Counted from the first letter of the stretch, positions 34,648 to 43,909 are shown. The stretch is 64,000 bases of DNA from Halohasta salina (GCF_024178165.1 NZ_JAMZIE010000001.1:558001-622000); one strand, 5' to 3'. Notes: generated by a model from the sequence alone, not told the origin. Numbers and translations: made by a program.

Positions 34648-35082
34648 TCACTCGACGACTTCGACCGCCCCGAGCATCCCCTGTGTCTGGTGTGGTGTAC
34701 AGACGTAGCGGTAGACGCCCGGCTCGCCGAACGTGTGGCTGAACGTCTCGCCCTCGTCGAAGTAGTACTCGCTTTCGAAGACGCCGTCTTCCTCGACGAC
34801 GTTGTGTTGGCCGCCGCGACCGGTCCACTCCCAGCGGACGGTCGTGCCGACCGACACTCTAATCGCCGCCGGATCGAACGCGAAGCCGTCGCCGGCTCCG
34901 ACGTCGACCGTGACCGCCGATCGGTCGGTTCGGTCGACCGTCCCCGCGAAGTTGTTCGCTCCACGGAACCAGTCGCCGTAGGTGTCGCTTTCGAGGTCCG
35001 CCTCGCTGCCGCCGAGACAGCCCGCCGTGGCGACCACAGCGATGCCCGCAAGCACCGACCGTCGGCTCGAACGCTCGCTCAT
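34648..35082 (-). CDS. Halocyanin (blue copper Tat lipoprotein)
   Basis: A 144-residue protein with a Tat signal (SERSSRRSVLAGIAVVATAGC, lipobox Cys near 22) and one cupredoxin domain. Copper ligands are visible as His in GGQHNVVEE, then Cys, His and Met in YVCTPHQTQGMLG. Halocyanins carry electrons on the outer face of the membrane, probably to a terminal oxidase. The ATG at 35082 puts the twin Arg near the N-terminus; a frame start at 35097 is less likely. It is divergent from the next gene by 86 bp. Confidence 0.92.
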   Translation of the reverse strand: MSERSSRRSVLAGIAVVATAGCLGGSEADLESDTYGDWFRGANNFAGTVDRTDRSAVTVDVGAGDGFAFDPAAIRVSVGTTVRWEWTGRGGQHNVVEEDGVFESEYYFDEGETFSHTFGEPGVYRYVCTPHQTQGMLGAVEVVE

Positions 35083-35168
35083 GGCCACAGTAGCCACCGC
35101 ATACCTAAGTGTCGACCTGTTTGCCGGCGATCCGCAGGCTGAAACCGCGGGCGTCCCTACCGGGACGT

Positions 35169-35624
35169 ATGAGCGACTGGACGGATGCGATCATCGGCGA
35201 GCGCATGACCGTAGACGGGGAGTTCTCCGACCGGGTTGCCGCCTCACGGTTCTCCAACGCGGAGTGGGATCTCATCATGACCGCAACCGATCTGGAGATC
35301 GAACGGGCCGACGACCCCGAGGCCGCGCGGATCGTCGCCAACACCGAAAACGTCGCGTCGATCATCCCCGAACTCGAGACAATTCGCGCACAGACCGCGT
35401 CGATGGCCGGCCAACCGGGCGGTGGCAGTCGGGATTCCGATGGCGGGATTGTCGACTCGCTGAAGGAGGCCCTCGGGTTCGGCAGCGACGACTCCGAGAC
35501 GATCGATCAAGAAGCGCTGGCGGCGGCCGAAGAACTCACTCAGGCCTACGCCGATGCGTTGCAGGCTCATCTGGAGGACACCGGTAGCTTCGAGCGGGCC
35601 AGAACCGCCTATCGTGACGGTTAG
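35169..35624 (+). CDS. Conserved haloarchaeal protein (DUF5799-like)
   Basis: A 151-residue acidic, helical protein starting MSDWTDAIIGERMTVDGEFSDRVAASRFSNAEWDLIMTATDLEIE, which matches a haloarchaea-only family I know as DUF5799. It has no known function. A Gly/Ser-rich loop (GQPGGGSRDSDGG, about residues 83-95) separates two helical parts; the second contains LTQAYADALQAHLEDTG. The start at 35169 follows family alignment. The last four bases overlap the stop region of the convergent 48-aa gene. Confidence 0.78.
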   Translation: MSDWTDAIIGERMTVDGEFSDRVAASRFSNAEWDLIMTATDLEIERADDPEAARIVANTENVASIIPELETIRAQTASMAGQPGGGSRDSDGGIVDSLKEALGFGSDDSETIDQEALAAAEELTQAYADALQAHLEDTGSFERARTAYRDG

Positions 35625-35767
35625 CCGTCGCCGCTCCGGAACAGCGTCAGCTCCTCGACCTCGTAGATATTGAGCAGTTCGGTCACGATCTCGTCGTACG
35701 TTTCGTCGGTCTCCCGGAGGTCGTCGAGGCGTGTTACCGTCTCCTCGTCGAGATCGATCTGGACCAT
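35621..35767 (-). CDS. 48-aa ribbon-helix-helix-like small protein
   Basis: A 48-residue protein, MVQIDLDEETVTRLDDLRET then DETYDEIVTELLNIYEVEEL. The pattern strand (VQIDLDEE), helix (TVTRLDDLRE), turn, helix (YDEIVTELLNIY) resembles the ribbon-helix-helix DNA-binding fold, and similar tiny proteins are common in haloarchaea. Support for a real gene is its own TATA box at 35790-35798, 23-31 nt before the ATG, and typical codon use. It lies 48 bp after the histidine kinase gene, same direction. DNA binding is inference. Confidence 0.7.
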   Translation of the reverse strand: MVQIDLDEETVTRLDDLRETDETYDEIVTELLNIYEVEELTLFRSGDG

Positions 35768-35789
35768 ACAGGAGCTACGGTCGCCAGTC

Positions 35790-35798
35790 GTTTATATG
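35790..35798 (-). promoter_or_regulatory. TATA box of the 48-aa gene
   Basis: The minus strand reads CATATAAAC, 23-31 nt before the ATG at 35767. It supports a separate leaderless transcript, starting just past the histidine kinase stop. Confidence 0.5.
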
Positions 35799-35815
35799 AC
35801 TTGGTGGCCCATCTC

Positions 35816-37690
35816 TCAGGAATCGGCGTTCGGTGGCTGGACCCGTGTCGTTTCGAGCGCCCGTGGCAGCGTCAAGACGATTTGTGTCCCCGAGGGGACG
35901 TCGGCGATGGAGATATCGCCGCCGAGCAGCGAGACCGTCCAGTAGACCAGCCACAGCCCGAGTCCGGTCCCGTGCTGGAGCGGGGTCTCCTCGCCGGTCT
36001 CGATCGCCCGCCGCTCGTCTTCGGGGATCCCCGGCCCGTTGTCGGTGATACTGACGTCGACCCAGCCGTCACCGGGCTTGCTTTCCGAATCGCTGACGCT
36101 GATCGAGACAGTCGGCACCGGCTTGTCGTTGTGGACGACCGCGTTGTCCAACAGCTCCAGGACCGCCAGTTTCAGCCGGACGTCCGCCCGGACGTGCACT
36201 GGGTCGACCTCGTCGACCGACAGCGTCGCCTCGGGGTGGCGCTCGGCGAAGTCGTCGGCGACCTCCGAGAGCAGTTCGGCCAGATCACACCGCGAGTTGA
36301 CCTCCCGGCCCTGATCGAACAGCGACCGGACGGTACCGGCCTTCTGGCTGAGCTGTTCGAGACTGTCGATCCGGTCTTCGATGGCGGTGACGTGGCTCTG
36401 AAGCTCCCCGTCGACCCCATCGGCCAGCAGGGCGGCGTTCCCCCGGATCACGTTCAGCCCGTTACGGAGGTTGTGCCGAAGCACCCGGTTGAGCACCGCC
36501 AGCTGCTGTTGCCGTTCCTTCCGCTCGGTGATATCCTGCAGCGCCAGCTCGAAGACCGTCTCGCCGACCTCCTCGACGGCGATTCCGGAGACCTCACACC
36601 AGATCGGGTTGCCGTCGACCGTCTGGAGCTGGAGTTCGACGCCCTCGACGGACCCCTGTTCGAGCAGTTGATCGCTGAACTGCTTGCGCTCGGTGGGATC
36701 GACGTAGATGTCGGTCACGGATAGCTTCTCCAAGTCCGTCTTCGAACTCCCCTCGAGGATGTCGACCAGCCCTTGGTTGACCAGCCGGAACTCGCCTTCG
36801 GGGCCGGGGGTGGTCCGGTAGACGCCGATAGGGAGGTTCTCGACGAGCCGTTCGTAGCGTTCGAACTGCTGTTGCCGCCGTTTCTGGGCCGTGATGTCGA
36901 CGTAGAGGTGGATGTACTCCCCGTCGTCGGCGTCGACCGGTACCCGGCGGAAGAGGAACTCGCCGACGCCGTCGGCGGTCTCGCGTCTGATCTCCGTGGG
37001 GCCGGCTCCCGAGTTCCCGTCGCCGTCGGCCCGAGGGTGGTCGGCCGGCGGGGCGACGAGCTCCCCGATCGGCCGGCCACGTGCGGCCCCTTCGCTGTGG
37101 CCGAACGTCTCTTCGAAGGGACGGTTGACCCGCGTCACTCGCTCGACGCCGTCCTCGACGACGGTGTTGGCGACGGGTTCGGGGATCGCATCGAACACCG
37201 CCTCGAACCGGTTGCGTTCGGTCCGGAGCTGTGTCTCGATCAGCTGGCTCCGACAGGCCTCCGCGAGCTTCTCGTTGAGCGGGGCCAGCGCCGACCGGGT
37301 GAGCCGGTCTATCTCGCCGCCGCGCTTGCCCAGCGCCAACACGCCGAACTCCGGGAGTTCCAGGATGTAGTAGTGGGAGCCGTCGGCCGTCTCGCCGGCG
37401 ATCGGCAGCCGGTCGACGAACTCACGATGGGTGGTCCCGGCCGCGGGAAACTCCTCGCGGGCCGCCGCCAGCGTCTCGTTGGTCCCCGGCGAGGCCGGGA
37501 TCGACGCGACGATCGGGTAGTCGGTGTCGGCCCCGTGGGGGAGCCGCTGGAAGATGGCCCCGACCGAACAATTGAGCTTTTTGAGATAGCCCGACAGCGC
37601 CGCGTCGGCGGTGGCCTCGAGGCTCTCTTTGGGTCCGATCGACAGCGCGATCTCGTACAGTGCCTGAATACGCTGTTGTCTGTCGGTCAT
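35816..37690 (-). CDS. Sensor histidine kinase (GAF-like, two PAS, HisKA, HATPase)
   Basis: A 624-residue soluble kinase with no membrane segment. Order: a GAF-like domain (about 1-155), PAS 1 (about 160-275, FEAVFDAIPEPVANTV to YVDITAQKRRQQQ), PAS 2 (about 280-400, YERLVENLPIGVYRTT to LQDITERKERQQQ), a dimerisation helix with the phospho-His in VLRHNLRNGLNVIRG (near 415), and an ATPase domain with LLDNAVVHN (N box), DNGPGIPEDE (G1) and GTGLGLWLV (G2). It overlaps the upstream FIST gene by 4 nt (ATGA), so the FIST protein probably provides its signal. No response regulator is adjacent. Confidence 0.88.
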   Translation of the reverse strand: MTDRQQRIQALYEIALSIGPKESLEATADAALSGYLKKLNCSVGAIFQRLPHGADTDYPIVASIPASPGTNETLAAAREEFPAAGTTHREFVDRLPIAGETADGSHYYILELPEFGVLALGKRGGEIDRLTRSALAPLNEKLAEACRSQLIETQLRTERNRFEAVFDAIPEPVANTVVEDGVERVTRVNRPFEETFGHSEGAARGRPIGELVAPPADHPRADGDGNSGAGPTEIRRETADGVGEFLFRRVPVDADDGEYIHLYVDITAQKRRQQQFERYERLVENLPIGVYRTTPGPEGEFRLVNQGLVDILEGSSKTDLEKLSVTDIYVDPTERKQFSDQLLEQGSVEGVELQLQTVDGNPIWCEVSGIAVEEVGETVFELALQDITERKERQQQLAVLNRVLRHNLRNGLNVIRGNAALLADGVDGELQSHVTAIEDRIDSLEQLSQKAGTVRSLFDQGREVNSRCDLAELLSEVADDFAERHPEATLSVDEVDPVHVRADVRLKLAVLELLDNAVVHNDKPVPTVSISVSDSESKPGDGWVDVSITDNGPGIPEDERRAIETGEETPLQHGTGLGLWLVYWTVSLLGGDISIADVPSGTQIVLTLPRALETTRVQPPNADS

Positions 37691-38796
37691 GGGCTCTCGA
37701 TCGCGCCGACGACGGCGGTCTTGTTGTAGTAGTCGAGATGGCCCGTCCCGTCGTTGGCGATCTCACCGATCGTCAGTGCACCAACGGCCGGCAGCTCGTC
37801 GGCCGTCAGCGCAGCCAGCTCGCGGTCGAACGCCGATTCGAGGTAGAGCACACGCGAGATACAGTCGAAACAGACGATCCCCGCCGGGGAGTCGACGCCC
37901 GCTTGGGCGTCGGCCGCAGCCGTCCGGGTGGCCGCAACCAGCGAGTCGGGGTCGCCTTCGAGGACGGTAAGGAACTCCCCTTCGGGAAGTTCGCCGAAGC
38001 AGTCGATCGCGCCCTCGGCGTCGACCGAGAAGGGATCGCGGACGATCTGTTCGCCGTCCATCCGAGTCTGGCCGAACGGATATGATTTGGCGGTCTCGAA
38101 GAAGTTCTCGCGGTTCACAGTCGTTCCAGTGGCGTCGTCGACCACGTCGCTGTACACCGACAGCGCGGACTCGCCGTCGAGGGTGTGTAGCGTCGATCCC
38201 TCGGCCTCGGTCACCCGGAAGGGGCCGGCGACCTCCTGCCAGCCGTGTTTGACGCCGATTCCCATCGATTCGGGAATCGCGGCGACGACTGCCGCGTCGC
38301 CGACGACCCCCTCGTCGGTGAACAGACACGGTTCGTCGTCGGCCTCGAGGGTGCCGGCTCCACCGCCGAGGAAGTTCAACTCGACGCTGTAGGTGCGGAA
38401 CAGCGAGTCGACGAACGACTCGATCCCGCTCGCGTGGGCGTCGACGAAAACGAAGGCAGTCTCGTACCCCGCCGCCGGCAGCGAAGCGTCGAGTGCCTCG
38501 CCGAACGCCGCCGCGTCGTCGCCGAGCGACGGCACCGTCGTCACCACCGGTTCCGACGGCAGTCCCACGATCAGCGCGCCCTGCTTTCTCCGCTCGCCCT
38601 CATAGACGAGTTCCGGAAAGATGCCGCCGAACACCGGCGTCTCGACGGCGGCCAACACCGATTCGAAATCCGGCGACCGCACCGCCGGATCCGGCGTCGA
38701 CAGGAGCAACACTCCCTCGACCGACGCCGACGAGGCCGTCGATCTGAGGGCCGGTTCGAGCCCCTTACCGGGGTCCGAGCAGTACGTTACCTCCAT
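37687..38796 (-). CDS. FIST-domain sensory protein
   Basis: A 369-residue protein with FIST_N (about 20-200, GGIFPELVYEGERRKQGALIVGL to LNFLGGGAGTLEADDEPCLFTDEGVVGDAAVVAAI) and FIST_C (about 215-355, ending AVGALTIGEIANDGTGHLDYYNKTAVVG). FIST domains are predicted to bind small ligands such as amino acids. It is the first gene of a two-gene operon with the histidine kinase. Cys331 and Cys334 (FDCI preceded by GIVC) in FIST_C are typical of the family. It starts just after AT-rich promoter sequence at 38800-38840. Confidence 0.85.
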   Translation of the reverse strand: MEVTYCSDPGKGLEPALRSTASSASVEGVLLLSTPDPAVRSPDFESVLAAVETPVFGGIFPELVYEGERRKQGALIVGLPSEPVVTTVPSLGDDAAAFGEALDASLPAAGYETAFVFVDAHASGIESFVDSLFRTYSVELNFLGGGAGTLEADDEPCLFTDEGVVGDAAVVAAIPESMGIGVKHGWQEVAGPFRVTEAEGSTLHTLDGESALSVYSDVVDDATGTTVNRENFFETAKSYPFGQTRMDGEQIVRDPFSVDAEGAIDCFGELPEGEFLTVLEGDPDSLVAATRTAAADAQAGVDSPAGIVCFDCISRVLYLESAFDRELAALTADELPAVGALTIGEIANDGTGHLDYYNKTAVVGAIESP

Positions 38797-38865
38797 ACCC
38801 TATGATTGTTCACGATAATCTACAATATAACTGTGATGGTATGTCTTTACCGTGGGGAGCGCGGC

Positions 38866-39849
38866 TTACAGTGCGTCGACGATCGCGTCGGTCATCTCGT
38901 CGGTCGAGGCGTCGCCGCCCAGATCACCGGTTCGCGGCCCCTCGGCCAGCACCGCCTCGACGGCTGTCTCGACCTGCTGGGATTCCTCGCTGTAGCCGAG
39001 GTGATCCAGCAGCATCGCCGCTGAGAGGATCGTCGCCGACGGGTTGGCGATCCCCTCGCCGGCGATGTCGGGGGCAGTGCCGTGGACCGGCTCGAACAGC
39101 GCGTTGTCGTCGCCGATATTCGCCGAGGGCAGGAGGCCGAGGCCGCCGACCAGTCCCGCCGCGAGATCCGACAGTACGTCGCCCGCGAGGTTGGGACAGA
39201 CGATCACGTCGAACTGTTCGGGGTCGAGACAGACCCGCGTGGCGAAGGCGTCCATCAGCACTTCGTCGGTGTCGACGCCACGGTCCTCGGCCACGCCAAC
39301 GACGCCATCGCGGAACCGGCCGTCGGTTTTCCGCATCACGTTGGCCTTGTGAACGACGCTGAACCCGTCGTGGGCGTCGCTGTCGTCGACGTAGTCGCAG
39401 GCGAACTCGGCGAGCTTTTCGGACGCCGAAGTGGTGACGACGCGGGTCAGCGTCGACAGATCATCCGAGAGATCGTCTTCGTGGCCCGAGTAGACGCCTT
39501 CGGTGTTCTCACGGAGGAAGACGAGGTCGGTCTCGGGGCGCACCGCCTCGACGCCGGGGTAGGCTTTGGCGGGGCGGATGTTGACGAAGGAGTCGACGGC
39601 GTCCCGCAGCGGGAGGATCACGTCGGCGGCGGTCTCGCCTGCCGCGCCGAACAGCGTGGCGTCAGCCTCGGCCGCGAGGTCGTAGGTCTCCTCGGGGAGT
39701 GCCTCGCCGGTGTCGGCTTTGACGGCGTCACCCGCTTCGCCCTCGACGAATTCGAGATCGAGATCGAGCGCTTCGAGCACGTCGATGGCTGCCGGGATCA
39801 CTTCCTGCCCGATACCGTCGCCTTCGATGACGGCGATCTGGTGAGTCAT
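38866..39849 (-). CDS. leuB: 3-Isopropylmalate dehydrogenase
   Basis: A 327-residue beta-decarboxylating dehydrogenase of leucine synthesis. Motifs: [24 protein letters not shown] at the start, [16 protein letters not shown] (substrate Arg/Glu region), [13 protein letters not shown] (catalytic Lys), [28 protein letters not shown] (metal Asp) and [21 protein letters not shown] (NAD). The ATG at 39849 ([10 protein letters not shown]) is preferred to an upstream frame start. It has its own TATA-like CTCTTTTCAG about 28 nt upstream and is separated from leuD by two opposite-strand genes. Confidence 0.92.
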   Translation of the reverse strand: MTHQIAVIEGDGIGQEVIPAAIDVLEALDLDLEFVEGEAGDAVKADTGEALPEETYDLAAEADATLFGAAGETAADVILPLRDAVDSFVNIRPAKAYPGVEAVRPETDLVFLRENTEGVYSGHEDDLSDDLSTLTRVVTTSASEKLAEFACDYVDDSDAHDGFSVVHKANVMRKTDGRFRDGVVGVAEDRGVDTDEVLMDAFATRVCLDPEQFDVIVCPNLAGDVLSDLAAGLVGGLGLLPSANIGDDNALFEPVHGTAPDIAGEGIANPSATILSAAMLLDHLGYSEESQQVETAVEAVLAEGPRTGDLGGDASTDEMTDAIVDAL

Positions 39850-39976
39850 ACCCACAGTCTGTATAGCACTGAAAAGAGGATGTCGATGTCTATGGACTAC
39901 CGCCGCTGCTGATTGAATAGAACTGTAAATCGCATCCATGCTACTCTTTAGTTAGGCGGCTGCGCTATCGCTACGT

Positions 39977-40105
39977 ATGACCCACGACACACCGGATGGA
40001 ACGGATGAGCGACGTCTGTGGTGCGAGCACTGCCAGCTTAGCGTCCGACCGACGCCGAGTTCGACGGGCACCGAATGTCCTGCCTGTGGTAACGATTTGG
40101 AATGA
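39977..40105 (+). CDS. 42-aa zinc-ribbon micro-protein
   Basis: A 42-residue protein beginning MTHDTPDGTDERRLW and carrying two CxxC knuckles, Cys16/Cys19 (CEHC) and Cys34/Cys37 (CPACG), that would bind one zinc. A TATA box (CTTTAGTTA, 39946-39954) is 23-31 nt before the ATG, giving a leaderless message. A perfect 12-bp hairpin follows at 40133-40164. Role unknown; similar micro-proteins are frequent in haloarchaea. Confidence 0.72.
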   Translation: MTHDTPDGTDERRLWCEHCQLSVRPTPSSTGTECPACGNDLE

Positions 40106-40132
40106 CCGGTTCGGTCACACTGCCGATGTCGT

Positions 40133-40164
40133 GGTGAGTTCGGGAGTTTCCGCCCGAACTCACC
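40133..40164. terminator. Perfect 12-bp hairpin
   Basis: GGTGAGTTCGGG (40133-40144) and CCCGAACTCACC (40153-40164) with an 8-nt loop, 28 bp after the 42-aa gene. It is the strongest short hairpin seen in the window. There is no T-run on either strand. Confidence 0.5.
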
Positions 40165-40314
40165 GTCGTATCCCGCTTCAAGCGCGCGCCGCGCGGCCTC
40201 GTCTTCCGCGTCGACCTCGACGGCTGTCGCCATCCACTAAAATTCGTCCTCGATCAAACGACCGGATCTACCAGCGGCCGATTCGCACCCCAAACCGCTT
40301 CACGCCTGTCGACA

Positions 40315-40326
40315 TACCACGTGGTA
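40315..40326. promoter_or_regulatory. 12-bp palindrome next to a start codon
   Basis: TACCACGTGGTA is a perfect palindrome that ends one base before the ATG of the DoxX-like gene. In a leaderless or short-leader gene it would overlap the transcription start, so it is a candidate repressor site. Confidence 0.4.
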
Positions 40327-40327
40327 G

Positions 40328-40732
40328 ATGAACATTGGCTTGGCTCGGTTCAAACGCCCGCTGCTCTACGTGATGGGGCCGGGCTACGTCATCGCAGGGA
40401 TTCTCCACTTCGTCGTCCCGGAGTTGTACGTCCAGATCATCCCGCCGATACTCCCCGCACCGCTCGCGTTGGTCTATCTCTCCGGTGTCGCCGAGATCGC
40501 CGTCGGGATCGGAGTGTTGATTCCACGGACGCGACGCTATGCGGCGTGGGCGACGATCGCGCTACTCGTTGCGATCTTCCCGGCGAACGTCTACATGGCG
40601 ACTTCGATGGTCGCTGTCGAGGGGATCGGCGGGGGCGATCCCTCGGCGGCCGCTCGGTGGGGACGGCTCCCGCTGCAGGGTGTGTTGATTCTCTGGGCCT
40701 ACTGGTATACCGACGCTGATAGTGGCAGCTAA
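40328..40732 (+). CDS. DoxX-like membrane protein
   Basis: A 134-residue protein with four membrane helices (about 12-30, 46-66, 71-90 and 108-127), the DoxX-family pattern: PLLYVMGPGYVIAGILHFVVPELYVQIIPP, then SGVAEIAVGIGVLIPRTRRYAAW, then AIFPANVYMA. DoxX relatives take part in membrane redox functions, but this subgroup is uncharacterised. It lies on the plus strand between leuD and leuB and has no visible tie to leucine synthesis. Confidence 0.78.
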   Translation: MNIGLARFKRPLLYVMGPGYVIAGILHFVVPELYVQIIPPILPAPLALVYLSGVAEIAVGIGVLIPRTRRYAAWATIALLVAIFPANVYMATSMVAVEGIGGGDPSAAARWGRLPLQGVLILWAYWYTDADSGS

Positions 40733-40782
40733 TACGAAACCGACTGAAAAGAAACCGCAGCTACCAACCCGGACGGCCGATC

Positions 40783-41388
40783 TCAGTCGTCGCCTTCGAC
40801 GTACGGCAGCCCGTCGACCGTCGCTTCGACCTTGCTCTTATTGGAGTACATCAGCGAGGTCGTATCCCAGATGCCTTCGACCAGCGCCTCTTTCATCGCG
40901 TGGTCGATGTCGACGTCGATCGTCGTCTCGCCGTAGGTGACCTCCTCGTTTTCGACGTCGATGTCGATCTCGCCGTCGGGGTTGGCTTCGATCCACTCCT
41001 GCAGTTCGACGACCGTTTCGTGGTCGGTCGTCACGGCCGGAATGCCGAGAGATTTGCAGTTGTCGCGGAAGATCTCCGCGTAGGACTCGCCGACGATCCC
41101 GTCGACGCCCCAGCGCATCATCGCTTGCGGGGCGTGCTCCCGCGAGGAGCCACAGCCGAAGTTGGAGTTGATGACGGCGATCGAGGCACCCTCGAACCGG
41201 TTCAGTGGGTGGTCGTTGAACTCGCCGTCGTCGTCCCGCCGCGCATCGTAGAAGAGGTAGTCGGCCATGTTGTCGAAGGTGACCTCCTTCATGAAGCGGG
41301 CGGGCAGGATCTGGTCGGTGTCGATGTCGTCGCCGGGGATCGGGACGCCGGTGCCGCCGACCTCGGTGATGTGGTTTTCGCCCGACAT
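40783..41388 (-). CDS. leuD: 3-Isopropylmalate dehydratase small subunit
   Basis: A 201-residue small (swivel) subunit of isopropylmalate isomerase. GDDIDTDQILPARFMKEV and the loop NFGCGSSREHAPQAM (near residue 75) are typical, followed by YAEIFRDNCKSLGIPAV. Its ATG shares a base with the leuC stop (TGATG). It is the last gene of the ilvB-ilvN-ilvC-leuC-leuD run. Confidence 0.95.
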   Translation of the reverse strand: MSGENHITEVGGTGVPIPGDDIDTDQILPARFMKEVTFDNMADYLFYDARRDDDGEFNDHPLNRFEGASIAVINSNFGCGSSREHAPQAMMRWGVDGIVGESYAEIFRDNCKSLGIPAVTTDHETVVELQEWIEANPDGEIDIDVENEEVTYGETTIDVDIDHAMKEALVEGIWDTTSLMYSNKSKVEATVDGLPYVEGDD

Positions 41389-42848
41389 CAGTCCGCCGCC
41401 TCCCCTACACCGCTGGCGCTGCCAGCAGGTTCGTCGTCGAGGTACTCTCGGGCGTCGGTGACCTCCCCCTCGACGGCCGCTGCGGCGACCATCGCGGGAC
41501 TCATGAGGACGGTCCGGCCGTCCTTCGAGCCCTGTCGACCGATGAAGTTGCGGTTCGACGACGACGCACAGACCTCGTCGCCTTCGAGGGCGTCGTCGTT
41601 CATCGCCAGACACATCGAACAACCGGCGCGCCGCCACTGGAAGCCGGCGTTGATGAAGACCTCGTCGAGGCCGCGGGCCTCACACTCGGCGCGGACCGAC
41701 TCCGAGCCGGGCACCGCCAGCGCGCGCACGTCCTCGTCGACCTGGTTGCCTTCGAGGATCTTCGCGGCTTCCTCGAAGTCCGAGACGCGGCCGTTCGTAC
41801 AGGTCCCGAGGAAGGCGACGTCGACATCGTAGCCGAGCATCGACTGGCCGGGCTCGATGTCCATGTGTTCGAGCGCCTGTTCGGCCGCTTCGCGATCAGT
41901 CCGGGCCTCGAAGTCGTCGGGCTCCGGCACCGTGTCGCTGATCTCGATGACCTGTCCGGGGTTGATCCCCCAGGTGACCAGCGGGTCGATCCCGTCGGCG
42001 TCGACGGTCACGACGTCGTCGTACTCAGCATCCTCATCGGACTTGATGGACTCCCAGTACTCCTTGCGCTCTTCGAACTCGTCGCCTTCGGGGACGTATT
42101 CGCGGCCCTTCAGGTAGTCGTAGGTCGTCTCGTCGGGGTTGATGTAGCCCGCGCGAGCGCCGCCCTCGATCGACATGTTACAGACCGCGAGTCGACCCTC
42201 CATATCGAGGGCCTCGATGGCCTCGCCGCCGTACTCGTAGACGTGGCCGACGCCGCCGTCGACGCCGAGATCCTGGATGATCTTCAGGATGATGTCCTTG
42301 GCGTAAACGCCCTCGCCGAGTTCGCCCTCGACGTTGATACGGCGGACCTTCTGTTTGTCAGCCGCAATGCAGCCTGTCGCGAGCACGTCGCGGATCTGGC
42401 TGGTGCCGATGCCGACACCGATCGAGCCGAACGCGCCGTGGGTCGCCGTGTGGCTGTCACCACAGGCGACGGTCATCCCCGGCTGGGAAAGGCCCAGTTC
42501 GGGGGCGACGACGTGGGTAATTCCCTGTTTGCCGGACTCGAAGCCGAAGAACGTGATGCCGTTGTCGCTCGTGTTGGTTTCGAGGGCGGTCAGCATCTCC
42601 TCGGCCTGATCGTCTTTGAGGGGTCGCTGGCGCTTTTTCTCCTCAGTGGGGGCAATGTGGTCGGTCGTTGCGAAGGTCTGATCCGGATAGGCGACATCGA
42701 GGTCGCGCTCCCGGAGCATCCCGAAGGCCTGCGGACTCGTGACCTCGTGGACGAGGTGGAGCCCGATGAACAGCTGGTCCTGTCCGTTCGGCAGCTCGGT
42801 TACCTTGTGTTTGTCCCATACCTTGTCGTACAGCGTTCCGTTGCTCAT
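41388..42848 (-). CDS. leuC: 3-Isopropylmalate dehydratase large subunit
   Basis: A 486-residue aconitase-family subunit holding the [4Fe-4S] cluster. The three cluster cysteines are in FLGTCTNGR and CSMCLAMN, and substrate motifs include ACGDSHTATHGAFGSIGVGIGTSQI and SSNRNFIGRQG. With LeuD it converts 2-isopropylmalate to 3-isopropylmalate. It starts 30 bp after ilvC, in the same transcript. The C-terminus has a short acidic tail beyond the conserved core. Confidence 0.95.
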   Translation of the reverse strand: MSNGTLYDKVWDKHKVTELPNGQDQLFIGLHLVHEVTSPQAFGMLRERDLDVAYPDQTFATTDHIAPTEEKKRQRPLKDDQAEEMLTALETNTSDNGITFFGFESGKQGITHVVAPELGLSQPGMTVACGDSHTATHGAFGSIGVGIGTSQIRDVLATGCIAADKQKVRRINVEGELGEGVYAKDIILKIIQDLGVDGGVGHVYEYGGEAIEALDMEGRLAVCNMSIEGGARAGYINPDETTYDYLKGREYVPEGDEFEERKEYWESIKSDEDAEYDDVVTVDADGIDPLVTWGINPGQVIEISDTVPEPDDFEARTDREAAEQALEHMDIEPGQSMLGYDVDVAFLGTCTNGRVSDFEEAAKILEGNQVDEDVRALAVPGSESVRAECEARGLDEVFINAGFQWRRAGCSMCLAMNDDALEGDEVCASSSNRNFIGRQGSKDGRTVLMSPAMVAAAAVEGEVTDAREYLDDEPAGSASGVGEAAD

Positions 42849-42878
42849 TTGTATTCCTTGAATTCGTTCTGCGGCGTC

Positions 42879-43886
42879 TTACTCCTCGTCGGCCCACGCG
42901 AACAGCCCGCGCAGCTCCTCGCCGACGGCCTCGATCTCGTGGTTCTTCTCGGCGTCGCGGATCTGGTGGTAGCCCGGTCGACCGGCCTGGTTTTCGAGGA
43001 TCCACTGCCGGGCGAAGGTGCCGTCTTGGACCTCTTCGAGCACTTCCTCCATCTGCTCGCGGGCGTGGTCGTCGACGACCCGGTCGCCGCGGGTGAGCCC
43101 GCCGTACTCGGCGGTGTCGGAGACCGAATCCCACATCTCGCTGAGGCCGCCCTCGTACATGAGGTCGACGATCAGTTTGAGTTCGTTCATACACTCGAAG
43201 TAGGCCATCTCCTCGCTGTAGCCCGCCTCGACGAGCGTCTCGTAGCCCTGTTTGACGAGGCTCGTGACGCCGCCACACAGCACGGCCTGCTCGCCGAACA
43301 GATCGGTCTCGGTCTCTTCTCTGAAACTGGTCTCGATGGTGCCCGCGCGAGTACAGCCGATACCCTTCGCGTAGGCCAGCGCACGCTCCTTGGCGTCGCC
43401 GGTGACGTCCTGATAGACCGCCACGAGTCCGGGGGTCCCTTCGTCGGCCTCGTAGTTCCGGCGGACGAGGTGGCCCGGCGATTTCGGGGCGACGAGGGTT
43501 ACGTCGACGTCCTCGCGGGGCTCGATCTGGCTGTAGTGGATGTTGAAGCCGTGGGCGAACTGGAGGGTGTCTCCCTCGTCGAGTTCGGCTTCGATCTGGT
43601 CGTACACCGCGGGCTGGACCGTATCGGGGACCAGTACCGAAACCACCTCGGCCTGCGAAGCGGCCTCGGCCGGCGTCGCGACGTCGAGGCCGTCGGCCTC
43701 GGCCGCGGCGCGCGAGGAGGAGTCCTCACGGAGGCCGACGACCACGTCGACCCCGCTGTCGGCGAGGTTCTGGGCGTGGGCGTGGCCTTGGCTCCCGTAG
43801 CCGAGGACGGCTACCGTCGTGTCGTCGAGATAGTCGAGCGCTGCGTCGTCGTCGTAGTAGATCGTCGCGTCGAGTTCGTCTGCCAT
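42879..43886 (-). CDS. ilvC: Ketol-acid reductoisomerase
   Basis: A 335-residue class I enzyme that rearranges and reduces acetolactate for valine, leucine and isoleucine synthesis. The NADPH fold is [24 protein letters not shown] and the metal-binding C-terminal knot includes [27 protein letters not shown] near residue 55 indicates NADPH preference. It lies between ilvN and leuC with short gaps of 23 and 30 bp. Confidence 0.95.
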   Translation of the reverse strand: MADELDATIYYDDDAALDYLDDTTVAVLGYGSQGHAHAQNLADSGVDVVVGLREDSSSRAAAEADGLDVATPAEAASQAEVVSVLVPDTVQPAVYDQIEAELDEGDTLQFAHGFNIHYSQIEPREDVDVTLVAPKSPGHLVRRNYEADEGTPGLVAVYQDVTGDAKERALAYAKGIGCTRAGTIETSFREETETDLFGEQAVLCGGVTSLVKQGYETLVEAGYSEEMAYFECMNELKLIVDLMYEGGLSEMWDSVSDTAEYGGLTRGDRVVDDHAREQMEEVLEEVQDGTFARQWILENQAGRPGYHQIRDAEKNHEIEAVGEELRGLFAWADEE

Positions 43887-43909
43887 GTATGTGCGATGAG
43901 ACGCCCCTC

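Noticed and set aside
39952-40233. A 93-codon minus-strand frame starting MATAVEVDAEDEAARRALEA
   Set aside because: The first 27 residues look haloarchaeal, but the rest is antisense to the 42-aa zinc-ribbon gene and to the 12-bp hairpin; no promoter at proper spacing. It might be a small gene remnant.
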